A DNA stretch of 15,340 nt from DASQHM01 sp035632095 (GTDB lineage: Bacteria; Pseudomonadota; Alphaproteobacteria; Ferrovibrionales; Ferrovibrionaceae): assembly GCA_035632095.1 (NCBI GenBank), contig DASQHM010000140.1, positions 1 through 15,340 on the forward strand. The letters are read 5' to 3'. This document shows positions 5,873 through 13,446 of the stretch, one piece after another. Within the stretch, counting starts at the first letter, position 1, and each line of letters opens with the position of its first letter. A program made the translations under genes and the position numbers. Below the pieces are notes generated by a model, which saw only the letters and a program-made list of their open reading frames with translations, was not told the DNA's origin and made no database searches.

Positions 5873-6684
5873 CACCGGCCTTGCCACTCCGGCTTGCGCT
5901 TCTCGAGAAAGGCGTCGATGCCTTCCTCGGCGTCGCGCGCCAGCATATTTTTGGTCATGACCTCGCTGGCGTAGTCGTAGGCCTTGGCCAGATCGAGTTC
6001 GAGCTGGCGGTAGAACGCTTCCTTGCCGATCTTGAGCGTCAGCGGCGATTTTCCGGCGATGGTATCGGCCAATTTTTGGACAGCCGCGTCGAGCTCCGCC
6101 AGCGGCACGACGCGACTGACCAGACCGAACCGCTCCGCGGTCGCCGCATCGATCAGCTCGCCCGTCAGCAGCATTTCCATGGCGTGCTTGCGCGACACGT
6201 TGCGCGTCAGCGCGACCATGGGCGTGGAGCAGAACAAGCCGATGTTCACGCCGGGCGTGGCGAATTGCGCCCGGTTGGAGGCGACTGCGAGATCGCAGGT
6301 TGCGACGAGCTGGCAGCCCGCCGCCGTGGCGACGCCATGCACGCGGGCGATGACAGGTTGGGGCAGGCGCACGATGGATTGCATCAAGCGGCTGCACTCG
6401 GCGAAGAGCGCTTCGTAGTCCTTGCGGCGGGGGTTGGCGCGAATCTCCTTCAGATCGTGACCGGCGCAAAACGCCGGCCCGTTGGCGGCGATCACCACGA
6501 CCTTCACGGCCGCGTCGCTCTTGATCGCATCGAGCGCCGCCTGCAGTTCGGCCATTAGTCCGCGGCTCAAGGCATTGCGCTGGTCGGGCCGGTTCAGCGT
6601 CAGTGTCGCAATGCCGGCCTTGTCGTTCCGGAGCAGGATGGCGTCGGCGGCAGCGCGGGCGGCGGCAGATCGCGTCGCACTCAT
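5872..6684 (-). CDS. Enoyl-CoA hydratase/isomerase-superfamily protein, ECHDC3-like
   Basis: This 270-residue crotonase-fold protein has the oxyanion-hole motifs CAGHDLKE (73-80) and AAGCQLVATCDLAVAS (121-136). The two glutamates that perform hydration in classical enoyl-CoA hydratases are absent: they align with Q125 (GCQL) and G145 (TPGVNIGLFCS). The stretch FATPGVNIGLFCSTP (141-155) and the C-terminal GIDAFLEKRKPEW (255-267) closely match, from memory, the mitochondrial ECHDC3 family. It probably binds an acyl-CoA but is unlikely to be a standard hydratase. ATG at 6684 follows GAGG about 6 bases upstream; the longer open frame upstream lacks protein character. The stop overlaps the CoA-binding gene by one base. 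Confidence 0.88.
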   Translation of the reverse strand: MSATRSAAARAAADAILLRNDKAGIATLTLNRPDQRNALSRGLMAELQAALDAIKSDAAVKVVVIAANGPAFCAGHDLKEIRANPRRKDYEALFAECSRLMQSIVRLPQPVIARVHGVATAAGCQLVATCDLAVASNRAQFATPGVNIGLFCSTPMVALTRNVSRKHAMEMLLTGELIDAATAERFGLVSRVVPLAELDAAVQKLADTIAGKSPLTLKIGKEAFYRQLELDLAKAYDYASEVMTKNMLARDAEEGIDAFLEKRKPEWQGR

Positions 6685-6727
6685 GCGGTCCTCGCGTTGG
6701 CTTGAGGTTTCGCGGATGTCACGGACA

Positions 6728-6733
6728 ATATAG
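6728..6733 (-). promoter_or_regulatory. Possible -10 element ahead of the ECHDC3-like gene
   Basis: On the minus strand CTATAT (6733-6728) matches the alphaproteobacterial -10 consensus and lies 44 bases upstream of the ATG at 6684, inside the 83-base gap after the cyclase gene. No good -35 hexamer is visible 16-18 bases upstream, so this is tentative. It would allow the hydratase-CoA-binding-metY genes to be expressed independently of the cyclase. No terminator hairpin is visible in this gap. Confidence 0.3.
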
Positions 6734-6767
6734 CGCGGCAGACCGATCCGCCACCATGCCGGACGCT

Positions 6768-9700
6768 CTACCCGAGCGCGTCCAGCAGCGCCTTCGCCGC
6801 CACCAAATCGGGTTCGGCGAAGCCCTGATCGAAGCCCGAATATGCTTGATTGAGGACGGCCTTGGCCTCGGAACGGCGACCGGTTCGCGCCATGAGTTCG
6901 GCCAGGCCGGTGGCGGCGCGAAGTTCCGGCAGGCGTGCGCCCTGGGAGCGCGCGATGTCCAAGCCTCTGCGCCAGGACCGTTCGGCCTCGGCCTCCGATC
7001 CGGCGCCGCTCATGAGAATCCGGGCACGCAAGCATTGCACCAACGCGGCCGCATGACGTTCCGATTGCTCCTCGGAATGCCGCTCCGAGGCGGTCAGTGC
7101 CTCCATCGCGCCTCTTTTGTCACCGGCGGCGAAGCGCGCTTCCGCACCGAACAAGAGCAGCATATGGGTCATAAGCTTCGCGCCGATCCCCTGCCAACCC
7201 GACCAACCCCGCTCGAAGCGCAGGACGCCTTCTTCGAATTGTCCGTTCAAAGCCATGGCGCAGCCGATGCACAACTCCGCATGGACCTGCCACTGGATAA
7301 ACCCGTTGGCTTTCGAGATCCGGTAGCACGCTTCGGCCGTGGCCAAGGTCGCACCTGTGTCGCGCCGGAATTGATGCACCACGGCCTCCAGATTTAAAGT
7401 GAAGGCCTCCATGAAGGCATGATCGAGGGTGCGAGCCCGCGCGACCGCAGCCGCGGATCTGCGCACGGCTTCTTCCGGGCGGCCCAGCAACCACGTAACC
7501 CAGCCCGAATAGGCGAGGGAAATGGCGCCGGCGTCTTCGCCGTACAGCAATGTTTGGCTGTGCGGCCCCGCGGCGTCCCTCAGGCGCACGGCGCGGTCCA
7601 GATACGTCAGTGCTTCGTCCAGACGGCCGAGGCAGAGCAGACTGGTGCCGTGCGCCCGGCAGGCAAGGGACTGGCGGTCCGGGTCGTCGAGCGTTTCCGA
7701 ATAGGCCACCAGCTCCGCGCTAAGACGTTCGACCTGCGGCAGGGGATAACGCATCAGCCGGCTGTTCCAAAGTCCGCGCGAGGCGGCGAACGTATGCGGC
7801 GTGCCGGGAATGCGCGTGCAGAGCTCGCGCGCCCGAGCATAAACGTCCTCGACTTCCTGCGCCGCGTAGCCTTTCGCGGCGAGCATGGGCACGCCAAGGC
7901 CGATCTGCAGATCGAGTTCGCGCCGGTCCCGTTCGCGTCCCTCAGGCATGGTGCCCAGCAATTCGCGCGCGGCCGCATAGTGTTTGATCGATTCCGCATT
8001 GGCGAAACGCGCGGCGGCGCGCTGCGCCGCGACAAGGGCATAGTCGAACGCCTTGTCGACGTAACCTGCGCGCGCGAAGTGATGTGCGCAAAGCTCGGGC
8101 TGTGCCTCGACAAGTTCGGGAAAGTGCGTCTCCAGCGATTCGGCGATGCGGGCATGCAACTGCTGACGACGGGAGCGCAGCATGCTGTCGTACGCCGCTT
8201 CCTGCAACAGAGTATGCTTGAAGACATAGGTTGCCTCGGGCGGCGCACCGCGCGCGAAGATCAGACCGGAGGCCGTGAGCCGGTTCAGCGATCCGGCGAG
8301 TTCCGCATCTCCGGACTTCAAGACCGCGGACAGGAGGCGGAACGAGAACTCGCGCCCGATGCCCGCCGCGATCTGCGCCACGTCCTTCACTTTTCCCAGC
8401 CGGTCCAGCCGGGCCATGAGCGAATCCTTCAGCGTCGTCGGAATGGCGAGGGCGGGCAGCGGTCCGGTCATGACGAACCGGCCCTCGACCTTTTGCAGCA
8501 ATCCGATCTCCAGCACGTTTTTTGTCAGCTCCTCGACAAAGATCGGAACGCCGTCGGTCTTTGCGATGATCTGCTGCAAAATGTCTTCGGGCAGCGCGGC
8601 GCCGCCGGCGACGCTGTAGGCCATGGCCGCCACCTGCTGGCTGCCCAAACGGCCGAGCACGATCGTGGTGGCGCACTCGTGGCCGTCCCAGGGTGCATGG
8701 AATTCCGGCCTCGCCGTCACGACCAGCAGCAACGGCCAGTCCGACATCACGTCGACCAGGCGCGTGAACAGTTCGAGCGACGTCGGATCGATCCAGTGCG
8801 CATCCTCCAGGACGAACAGCACCGGCCGCTGGCGCGACAGGCCCCGGAGCATCTCGATCATCACGACAATCGTCTGTTCCTTCTGTTCGCGCGGCGCCAA
8901 TTGCAGCGGCGCGTATCGCCCTCCGGTCTCGATCGAGAGCAGGGATGCGAGCACGGGCACGGCGCGGCGGAGGTCGAGATTCGATTGGCGAAGCAACGTT
9001 TCGAGCAGGTCGAGCTTGCGATCGGCGGAATCCTCGGCGCTCCAGCCGGCGGCATATTGCAGCTGAACGATGGCCGGATGGAGCGGACTGTTCACATGGA
9101 ATGGCGAGCATTGATAGCGCACCCGGAAATGCGGCTGCTCTGCGATGTGGGCATGCAGCGCCTCGGTCAGGCGCGATTTGCCGATCCCGGCCTCGCCTTG
9201 CAGCAGACATACGCGGCCCCGGCCTCGTTTCGCCTCTCCCCATTGATCGATGAGCTGCCCGAGTTCCCTCTCGCGCCCGACCAGCTCGGCCAGCTGGCCG
9301 GCGTGGGACGCCTCGAACCGGCTTTCCACGTCTTGCAAGCCGAGCACGCGCCATGCCTGCACCGGTTCGCCGATGCCTTTCAGCGTCAATCGACCCAAAT
9401 CGGCGCAGCGAAAATTCCGCCCGATCAGGCGCCGCGTGGCAGCGGAGACGACGATGGCGTCCGGTTCGGCGGCGGTCTGCAGGCGCGCGGCCAGATTGGG
9501 CGTCTCGCCGACCACCGCCTGTTCCCTGGCGAGGCCTTCTCCGATCGTTTCGCCGACGACGACCAGGCCCGTGGCGATGCCCACGCGGCAATGCAGCGCT
9601 TCGCGGACCGGCGCTTCGAGCCGGGCGACCGCGTCCACGATCCTGAGCGCCGAACGCACCGCACGCTCGGCGTCGTCCTCGTGCGCTTGCGGATAGCCGA

Positions 9701-10124
9701 AATACGCCAAGACGCCGTCGCCCATGAACTTGGCGATGTAGCCGTCGAACCGCGCCACGGCGCCCGCACACACGTCCTGGAAGCGCCCGATCACCTCGCG
9801 CAAATCCTCCGGATCGAGGTCCGCCGCCAGAGCGGTGGAGCCGACGAGGTCGCAGAACATCACGGTAAGCTGCCGGCGCTCGCCGCCCGGTTGGCGTTCG
9901 TCGCGACGCTCGCCGGCCGGCCGCTCGTCTTGCAACGCGGCGACGGCCTTCAGGAACTTGCGGCGATGACCGAGCGACATGCCGAGCGATTCCAGATCCG
10001 CATCGGACAGATCGGCGATCACGTCGGCGTTGATATCGTTGGCCGCGAAGGCCTGGGCATACTTCTCCAGCCCAAGCGAGGCGAGCCAATCGGTCACGTC
10101 GTCGATCGAGACAGAGCCGCCCAA
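6768..10124 (-). CDS. SAM domain-class III adenylate cyclase-AAA ATPase-TPR regulator
   Basis: This 1118-residue multidomain protein has no signal or membrane segment. Residues about 7-65 form a SAM domain (VTDWLASLGLEKYAQAF...LGHRRKFLKA). Residues about 84-262 are a class III nucleotidyl cyclase: metal aspartates D92 (FCDLVGST) and D136 (KFMGDGV), adenine-selecting K132, and transition-state residues N210 and R214 (GETPNLAARL). Residues about 280-560 are an AAA/STAND-like ATPase with Walker A GEAGIGKS (310-317) and Walker B VLFVLED (435-441). From about 690 to the end are helical TPR-like repeats. A TTG start is required: a TAA lies 10 codons upstream, and GGAG sits 5 bases before TTG. It probably makes cAMP in response to a signal sensed by the ATPase/TPR part; the signal is unknown. 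Confidence 0.9.
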   Translation of the reverse strand: MGGSVSIDDVTDWLASLGLEKYAQAFAANDINADVIADLSDADLESLGMSLGHRRKFLKAVAALQDERPAGERRDERQPGGERRQLTVMFCDLVGSTALAADLDPEDLREVIGRFQDVCAGAVARFDGYIAKFMGDGVLAYFGYPQAHEDDAERAVRSALRIVDAVARLEAPVREALHCRVGIATGLVVVGETIGEGLAREQAVVGETPNLAARLQTAAEPDAIVVSAATRRLIGRNFRCADLGRLTLKGIGEPVQAWRVLGLQDVESRFEASHAGQLAELVGRERELGQLIDQWGEAKRGRGRVCLLQGEAGIGKSRLTEALHAHIAEQPHFRVRYQCSPFHVNSPLHPAIVQLQYAAGWSAEDSADRKLDLLETLLRQSNLDLRRAVPVLASLLSIETGGRYAPLQLAPREQKEQTIVVMIEMLRGLSRQRPVLFVLEDAHWIDPTSLELFTRLVDVMSDWPLLLVVTARPEFHAPWDGHECATTIVLGRLGSQQVAAMAYSVAGGAALPEDILQQIIAKTDGVPIFVEELTKNVLEIGLLQKVEGRFVMTGPLPALAIPTTLKDSLMARLDRLGKVKDVAQIAAGIGREFSFRLLSAVLKSGDAELAGSLNRLTASGLIFARGAPPEATYVFKHTLLQEAAYDSMLRSRRQQLHARIAESLETHFPELVEAQPELCAHHFARAGYVDKAFDYALVAAQRAAARFANAESIKHYAAARELLGTMPEGRERDRRELDLQIGLGVPMLAAKGYAAQEVEDVYARARELCTRIPGTPHTFAASRGLWNSRLMRYPLPQVERLSAELVAYSETLDDPDRQSLACRAHGTSLLCLGRLDEALTYLDRAVRLRDAAGPHSQTLLYGEDAGAISLAYSGWVTWLLGRPEEAVRRSAAAVARARTLDHAFMEAFTLNLEAVVHQFRRDTGATLATAEACYRISKANGFIQWQVHAELCIGCAMALNGQFEEGVLRFERGWSGWQGIGAKLMTHMLLLFGAEARFAAGDKRGAMEALTASERHSEEQSERHAAALVQCLRARILMSGAGSEAEAERSWRRGLDIARSQGARLPELRAATGLAELMARTGRRSEAKAVLNQAYSGFDQGFAEPDLVAAKALLDALG

Positions 10125-10173
10125 ACCAGCTCCGGGGTTGCAGTGACGAGTTTAGACAATCATGGCCGGGCGA

Positions 10174-10188
10174 AGCGCACAATGCGCT
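10174..10188. promoter_or_regulatory. Short palindrome in the divergent promoter region
   Basis: AGCGCA (10174-10179), CAA, then TGCGCT (10183-10188) form a perfect inverted repeat with 6-base arms. It lies in the 120-base region between the leftward cyclase gene and the rightward thioesterase gene, 50 bases upstream of the TTG and 57 upstream of the ATG. The size and place suit a dimeric regulator site, although a chance occurrence in GC-rich DNA is quite possible. I could not identify well-spaced -35/-10 pairs for either gene in this region. Confidence 0.3.
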
Positions 10189-10244
10189 ATTGCAAATCAT
10201 GCGGGCATCGGCCGAAATCATTCGCAACGTTCGAGGAATTGCCC

Positions 10245-10673
10245 ATGCCCGTCATGTCCAAAGCCGACCTGTACCGCTTTCTGGAAGAGCACTTCCCCCA
10301 GATCGCGCCCCTCGGCATGCAGATCGAGCACGTAGGCAAGGGCACCATTCAGGTGCGGGTGCCGGTCCAAGACGCGCATTTGCGCCCGGGCGGCACGGTC
10401 TCCGGCCCGACACTGATGACCCTGGCCGACGCATCGACTTATCTGATGATCCTGGCGCAGATCGGTCCGGTTGCCATGGCGGTCACCACCAATCTCAACA
10501 TTACGTTTCTGCGCAAGCCGTTGGCGCGCGACGTCATCGCCAAGGGTGAACTGCTTCGCCTCGGCCGCCGGCTGGCGGTCGCCGACGTGCGCATCTACAG
10601 CGAGGGCGAGGCCGAACCGGTCGCCCAGGCCACGCTGACCTACTCGATCCCGCCCCAGCACGGCGAAGACTAG
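10245..10673 (+). CDS. PaaI-family hotdog-fold thioesterase
   Basis: This 142-residue hotdog-fold protein should hydrolyse an acyl-CoA thioester in the cytosol. The core is HLRPGGTVSGPTLMTLADAS (residues 43-62), equivalent to the helix and active-site region of PaaI-type enzymes, followed by the strands TTNLNITFLRKPLARDVIAK, VADVRIYS and AQATLTYSIP. The chosen ATG at 10245 follows GAGGA (10233-10237) with a 7-base gap; an ATG at 10182 is in frame, but the added residues look non-coding. It ends 120 bases before rplM, an arrangement I recall as common in Hyphomicrobiales. The natural acyl group cannot be told from sequence. Confidence 0.87.
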   Translation: MPVMSKADLYRFLEEHFPQIAPLGMQIEHVGKGTIQVRVPVQDAHLRPGGTVSGPTLMTLADASTYLMILAQIGPVAMAVTTNLNITFLRKPLARDVIAKGELLRLGRRLAVADVRIYSEGEAEPVAQATLTYSIPPQHGED

Positions 10674-10722
10674 GGTAATATACTACCACAGCGCGGAACG
10701 TCGTATTTCATCGCGATTTTCG

Positions 10723-10750
10723 TTGACTCCCCCTCGCCATTTGCTAATTT
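10723..10750 (+). promoter_or_regulatory. Promoter of the rplM-rpsI operon
   Basis: TTGACT at 10723-10728 and TAATTT at 10745-10750 are 16 bases apart, in a locally AT-richer stretch between the thioesterase stop and rplM. Transcription would start near 10757, giving a leader of about 37 bases before the rplM ATG. The -35 box matches the sigma-70 consensus at five of six positions; the -10 box is weaker. Confidence 0.55.
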
Positions 10751-10793
10751 GCGCGCCCGCGCCGGAACCATCGGCGCCTTTGGGACCGATGTC

Positions 10794-11261
10794 ATGAAGA
10801 CGTATTCGATGAAACCGGCCGATGTGCAGAAGAAGTGGGTGGTGATCGACGCCAACGGCATCGTCCTGGGCCGGCTCGCCGCCATCATCGCGACGCGGCT
10901 GCGCGGCAAGCACAAGCCGGCCTACACAGCGCACGTGGATTGCGGCGACAACGTCATTGTGGTGAATGCCGAAAAGGTGCACCTCACGGGGCGGAAGCGG
11001 CAGGATCGCGAATTCTTCTGGCACACTGGGCACCCCGGCGGCATCAAGGGGCGCACCCTCGGCAAGATTCTCGAAAGCAAGTTCCCGGAGCGCGTGGTGC
11101 TCAACGCGGTGGAGCGCATGCTGCCGAAAGACAGCCCCTTGGCGCGGCAGCAGTTCAAGAATCTTCGCGTCTATGCCGGCGCCGCGCATCCGCACGAAGC
11201 GCAGCAGCCCGAGACCCTGAACGTGGCGGCGATGAACCGCAAAAATATGAGGAGCGCCTGA
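10794..11261 (+). CDS. rplM: 50S ribosomal protein L13
   Basis: This 155-residue protein is L13, an early-assembling 23S rRNA-binding protein of the large subunit. Family marks are KWVVIDANGIVLGRLAAIIA, KHKPAYTAHVDCGDNVIVVN, HTGHPGGIKGRTLGKIL, and the C-terminal RVVLNAVERMLPK. It is slightly longer than the 142-residue E. coli protein, mainly at the ends. The ATG at 10794 follows GGGA (10782-10785) with an 8-base gap. Upstream in-frame ATG-like codons fall within the promoter and are unlikely starts. rpsI begins 2 bases after the stop, the nearly universal rplM-rpsI arrangement. Confidence 0.98.
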   Translation: MKTYSMKPADVQKKWVVIDANGIVLGRLAAIIATRLRGKHKPAYTAHVDCGDNVIVVNAEKVHLTGRKRQDREFFWHTGHPGGIKGRTLGKILESKFPERVVLNAVERMLPKDSPLARQQFKNLRVYAGAAHPHEAQQPETLNVAAMNRKNMRSA

Positions 11262-11263
11262 GC

Positions 11264-11746
11264 ATGGCGGAGTCCCGCACACTGACCGATTTGCGCGGTC
11301 TCGGAACCGCAGCAGCGCCGCAGCCTGTGCAAGAACCGGCGGTGCAGAAGATCGACAAGCTGGGCCGTTCCTACGCGACCGGCAAGCGGAAGAACGCGGT
11401 CGCTCGCGTATGGCTGAAGCCGGGCAAGGGCGCCTTCACCATCAACGGCCGCGCCAGCAACGTCTACTTCGCTCGGCCGGTCTTGCGCATGCTGATCGCG
11501 CAACCGTTCGTCATCTCCAACCGGGTCGATCAGTTCGACGTGTGGTGCACCGTGACCGGCGGCGGACTTTCGGGCCAAGCCGGCGCCGTGCGTCACGGCA
11601 TCAGCAAGGCGCTGACTCTTTACGAACCGGGCCTGCGGCCGGTGCTGAAATCGGGCGGTTTCCTTACGCGCGACAGCCGCGCGGTGGAGCGCAAGAAGTA
11701 CGGCAAGATGAAGGCCCGCCGAAGCTACCAATTCTCCAAACGCTAG
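11264..11746 (+). CDS. rpsI: 30S ribosomal protein S9
   Basis: This 160-residue protein is S9. The conserved core starts at about residue 37 (SYATGKRKNAVARVWLKPGK) and includes GGGLSGQAGAVRHGISKAL and the C-terminal KARRSYQFSKR, whose last residues reach the P-site tRNA on the 30S subunit. The first roughly 35 residues are an Ala/Pro/Gln-rich extension absent from the 130-residue E. coli protein; similar extensions occur in alphaproteobacteria. ATG at 11264 is 9 bases after GGAG (11251-11254), which lies inside the end of rplM. A strong intrinsic terminator follows. Confidence 0.98.
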   Translation: MAESRTLTDLRGLGTAAAPQPVQEPAVQKIDKLGRSYATGKRKNAVARVWLKPGKGAFTINGRASNVYFARPVLRMLIAQPFVISNRVDQFDVWCTVTGGGLSGQAGAVRHGISKALTLYEPGLRPVLKSGGFLTRDSRAVERKKYGKMKARRSYQFSKR

Positions 11747-11766
11747 GCGTTTACGTACCGCGTGTA

Positions 11767-11798
11767 CGAAAGGGCGCCTGCGAGGGCGCCCTTTTTCG
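11767..11798 (+). terminator. Rho-independent terminator of rplM-rpsI
   Basis: AGGGCGCC (11771-11778) pairs with GGCGCCCT (11785-11792) across a 6-base loop, and the T run continues to 11796. Two further A-T pairs extend the stem at its base. The hairpin begins about 20 bases after the rpsI stop and separates the ribosomal operon from argC. Confidence 0.9.
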
Positions 11799-11832
11799 TT
11801 GTAGACTTATCGACATACGAAGGAACGAGTTC

Positions 11833-12882
11833 ATGGCGGCAAAGCAGAAGTTACGGGTCGCGATTGTCGGCGCCAGCGGTTACACGGGCGCGGAAGCACT
11901 GCGCCTGCTGGCGCGTCATCCGTACGTGGAATTGAAGGCGCTCACCGCCGATCGCCGCGCCGGCGAACCGATCGACGCGGTATTCCCGCATTTGGCCGGG
12001 CTCGGCCTGCCGGACCTGGTCGCGTTGGAACAGATGGACTGGAGCGGCATCGACGTGGCGTTCTGCGGTCTGCCGCATGGCACGACCCAGGAAATCATCG
12101 CCAAGCTGCCACGGCACTTGAAGGTGTTCGACCTGTCGGCGGACTTCCGTCTGCACGACATCGCGACCTATGCGCAATGGTACGGCCATGCCCATCGGGC
12201 ACCCGAGCTGCAAAAGGAAGCTGTCTACGGCCTGACCGAACTCGCACGCGGCGCCATCGCCAAGGCGCGGCTTGTGGCTTGCCCCGGGTGCTATCCCACA
12301 GGCGCCCAACTTCCCGTGGCGCCGCTGCTCGAAGTCAAGCAAATCGATGCCGACGATATCGTCATCGACGCGAAGTCGGGCGTGAGCGGCGCGGGGCGCG
12401 CGGCAAAGGAGTCGAGCCTGTTCGCCGAAGTGTCGGAAGGCATCAACGCCTATGGCATCGCCAACCATCGACATGCGCCGGAGATCGAGCAGGGGTTGTC
12501 GCAAGCCGCAGGCCGGGCGGTCACGGTCAGCTTCACGCCGCATCTGGTGCCCATGAACCGCGGCATTCTGTCGACCATCTACGTGCGCATGAGCAAGGGC
12601 GTCACGCCGGAAGATCTCCGCGCAACGCTTACGAAGAAGTATCACGACGAGCCGTTCGTGCGCATCCTCCCGCAAGGACAGGCGCCGGCGACGCGGCATG
12701 TGCGCGGCTCCAACTTTTGCCTGATCGGCGTCTTCGCCGACCGTGTCAAGGGCCGCGCCATCGTGCTTTCGGCGATCGACAACCTGGTCAAAGGCGCGTC
12801 GGGACAAGCGGTGCAGAACATGAACGTCGCGTGCGGATTGCCGGAGACGGCCGGGCTCGAACAGGCGCCGCTCTTCCCGTGA
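11833..12882 (+). CDS. argC: N-acetyl-gamma-glutamyl-phosphate reductase
   Basis: This 349-residue cytosolic enzyme reduces N-acetylglutamyl phosphate to N-acetylglutamate semialdehyde with NADPH, the third step of arginine synthesis. The nucleotide-binding loop VGASGYTGAE is at 12-21. The catalytic cysteine is C153 in ACPGCYPTG, and the catalytic histidine candidate is H214 in NHRHAPEIEQ. SGVSGAGRAAK (182-192) and the PMNRGILSTIYV segment are also family marks. Length matches the typical long form. ATG follows AGGA (11821-11824) with an 8-base gap. It lies just after the rpsI terminator, so it needs its own promoter in the roughly 35 bases before the ATG, where I see no clear one. The stop overlaps the next gene's GTG. 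Confidence 0.96.
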   Translation: MAAKQKLRVAIVGASGYTGAEALRLLARHPYVELKALTADRRAGEPIDAVFPHLAGLGLPDLVALEQMDWSGIDVAFCGLPHGTTQEIIAKLPRHLKVFDLSADFRLHDIATYAQWYGHAHRAPELQKEAVYGLTELARGAIAKARLVACPGCYPTGAQLPVAPLLEVKQIDADDIVIDAKSGVSGAGRAAKESSLFAEVSEGINAYGIANHRHAPEIEQGLSQAAGRAVTVSFTPHLVPMNRGILSTIYVRMSKGVTPEDLRATLTKKYHDEPFVRILPQGQAPATRHVRGSNFCLIGVFADRVKGRAIVLSAIDNLVKGASGQAVQNMNVACGLPETAGLEQAPLFP

Positions 12883-13424
12883 GCACGATCCTGCCGTTCA
12901 AGGGCGTCATGCCGGCGATCGCGGCGAATGCGTTCGTCGCGCCGACCGCGACCGTGATCGGCAACGTGGACATCGGCGCGCGATCGGGCGTCTGGTTCAA
13001 TTGCGTGCTCCGCGGCGACGTGCACACCATTCACGTGGGTGCCGGCAGCAACATCCAGGACGGCACGGTCGTTCACGTCAGCCGCGGCACCCACGCCACC
13101 TGGATCGGCGACAACGTGACCGTCGGTCACATGGCCTTGATTCACGGTTGCCGCCTGGAAGACGGGAGCTTCATCGGCATGTCGGCGACGGTCATGGACG
13201 GCTGCGTGGTCGAGGGCGGCGCCATGGTGGCGGCGGGCGCGCTGCTCACGCCCGGCAAACGCGTGCCCGCCGGCGAGCTGTGGAGCGGACGGCCGGCCAA
13301 GTTCACCCGCATGCTTTCGCCGGAGGAGATCGCGCGTTTCGCCGGAACCGCCAAACACTATGCCGAACTGGCCGCGGAATATCGCCGCGCTCTAAGCGCT
13401 GGCCGCGGGCTCAAGGCGGGCTGA
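12879..13424 (+). CDS. Gamma-class carbonic anhydrase family protein
   Basis: This 181-residue left-handed beta-helix protein is related to the Cam/CaiE/YrdA group, which forms trimers with metal sites between subunits. Hexapeptide repeats run from about residue 18 to 135 (FVAPTATVIGNVDIGARSGV onward). Metal ligands H66, H84 and H89 are present, as are R45, D47 and Q60 (RGD and NIQD), so carbonic anhydrase activity is possible; many relatives are inactive or undefined. A C-terminal helix covers about 148-174. The GTG at 12879 overlaps the argC stop (GTGA), indicating coupled translation. An ATG at 12909 has a better ribosome binding site but would remove the conserved ILPFKGV start. Confidence 0.87.
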   Translation: MSTILPFKGVMPAIAANAFVAPTATVIGNVDIGARSGVWFNCVLRGDVHTIHVGAGSNIQDGTVVHVSRGTHATWIGDNVTVGHMALIHGCRLEDGSFIGMSATVMDGCVVEGGAMVAAGALLTPGKRVPAGELWSGRPAKFTRMLSPEEIARFAGTAKHYAELAAEYRRALSAGRGLKAG

Positions 13425-13446
13425 CATTCCCTCCAGGCTTAGGCAT

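Noticed and set aside
7419..10244. Very long plus-strand open frame (over 900 codons) opposite the cyclase gene, running into the thioesterase
   Set aside because: It is rich in Arg, Gln, Ala and Gly with no domain pattern, as expected opposite a GC-rich gene. Only its last 142 codons, which form the thioesterase, look like protein.
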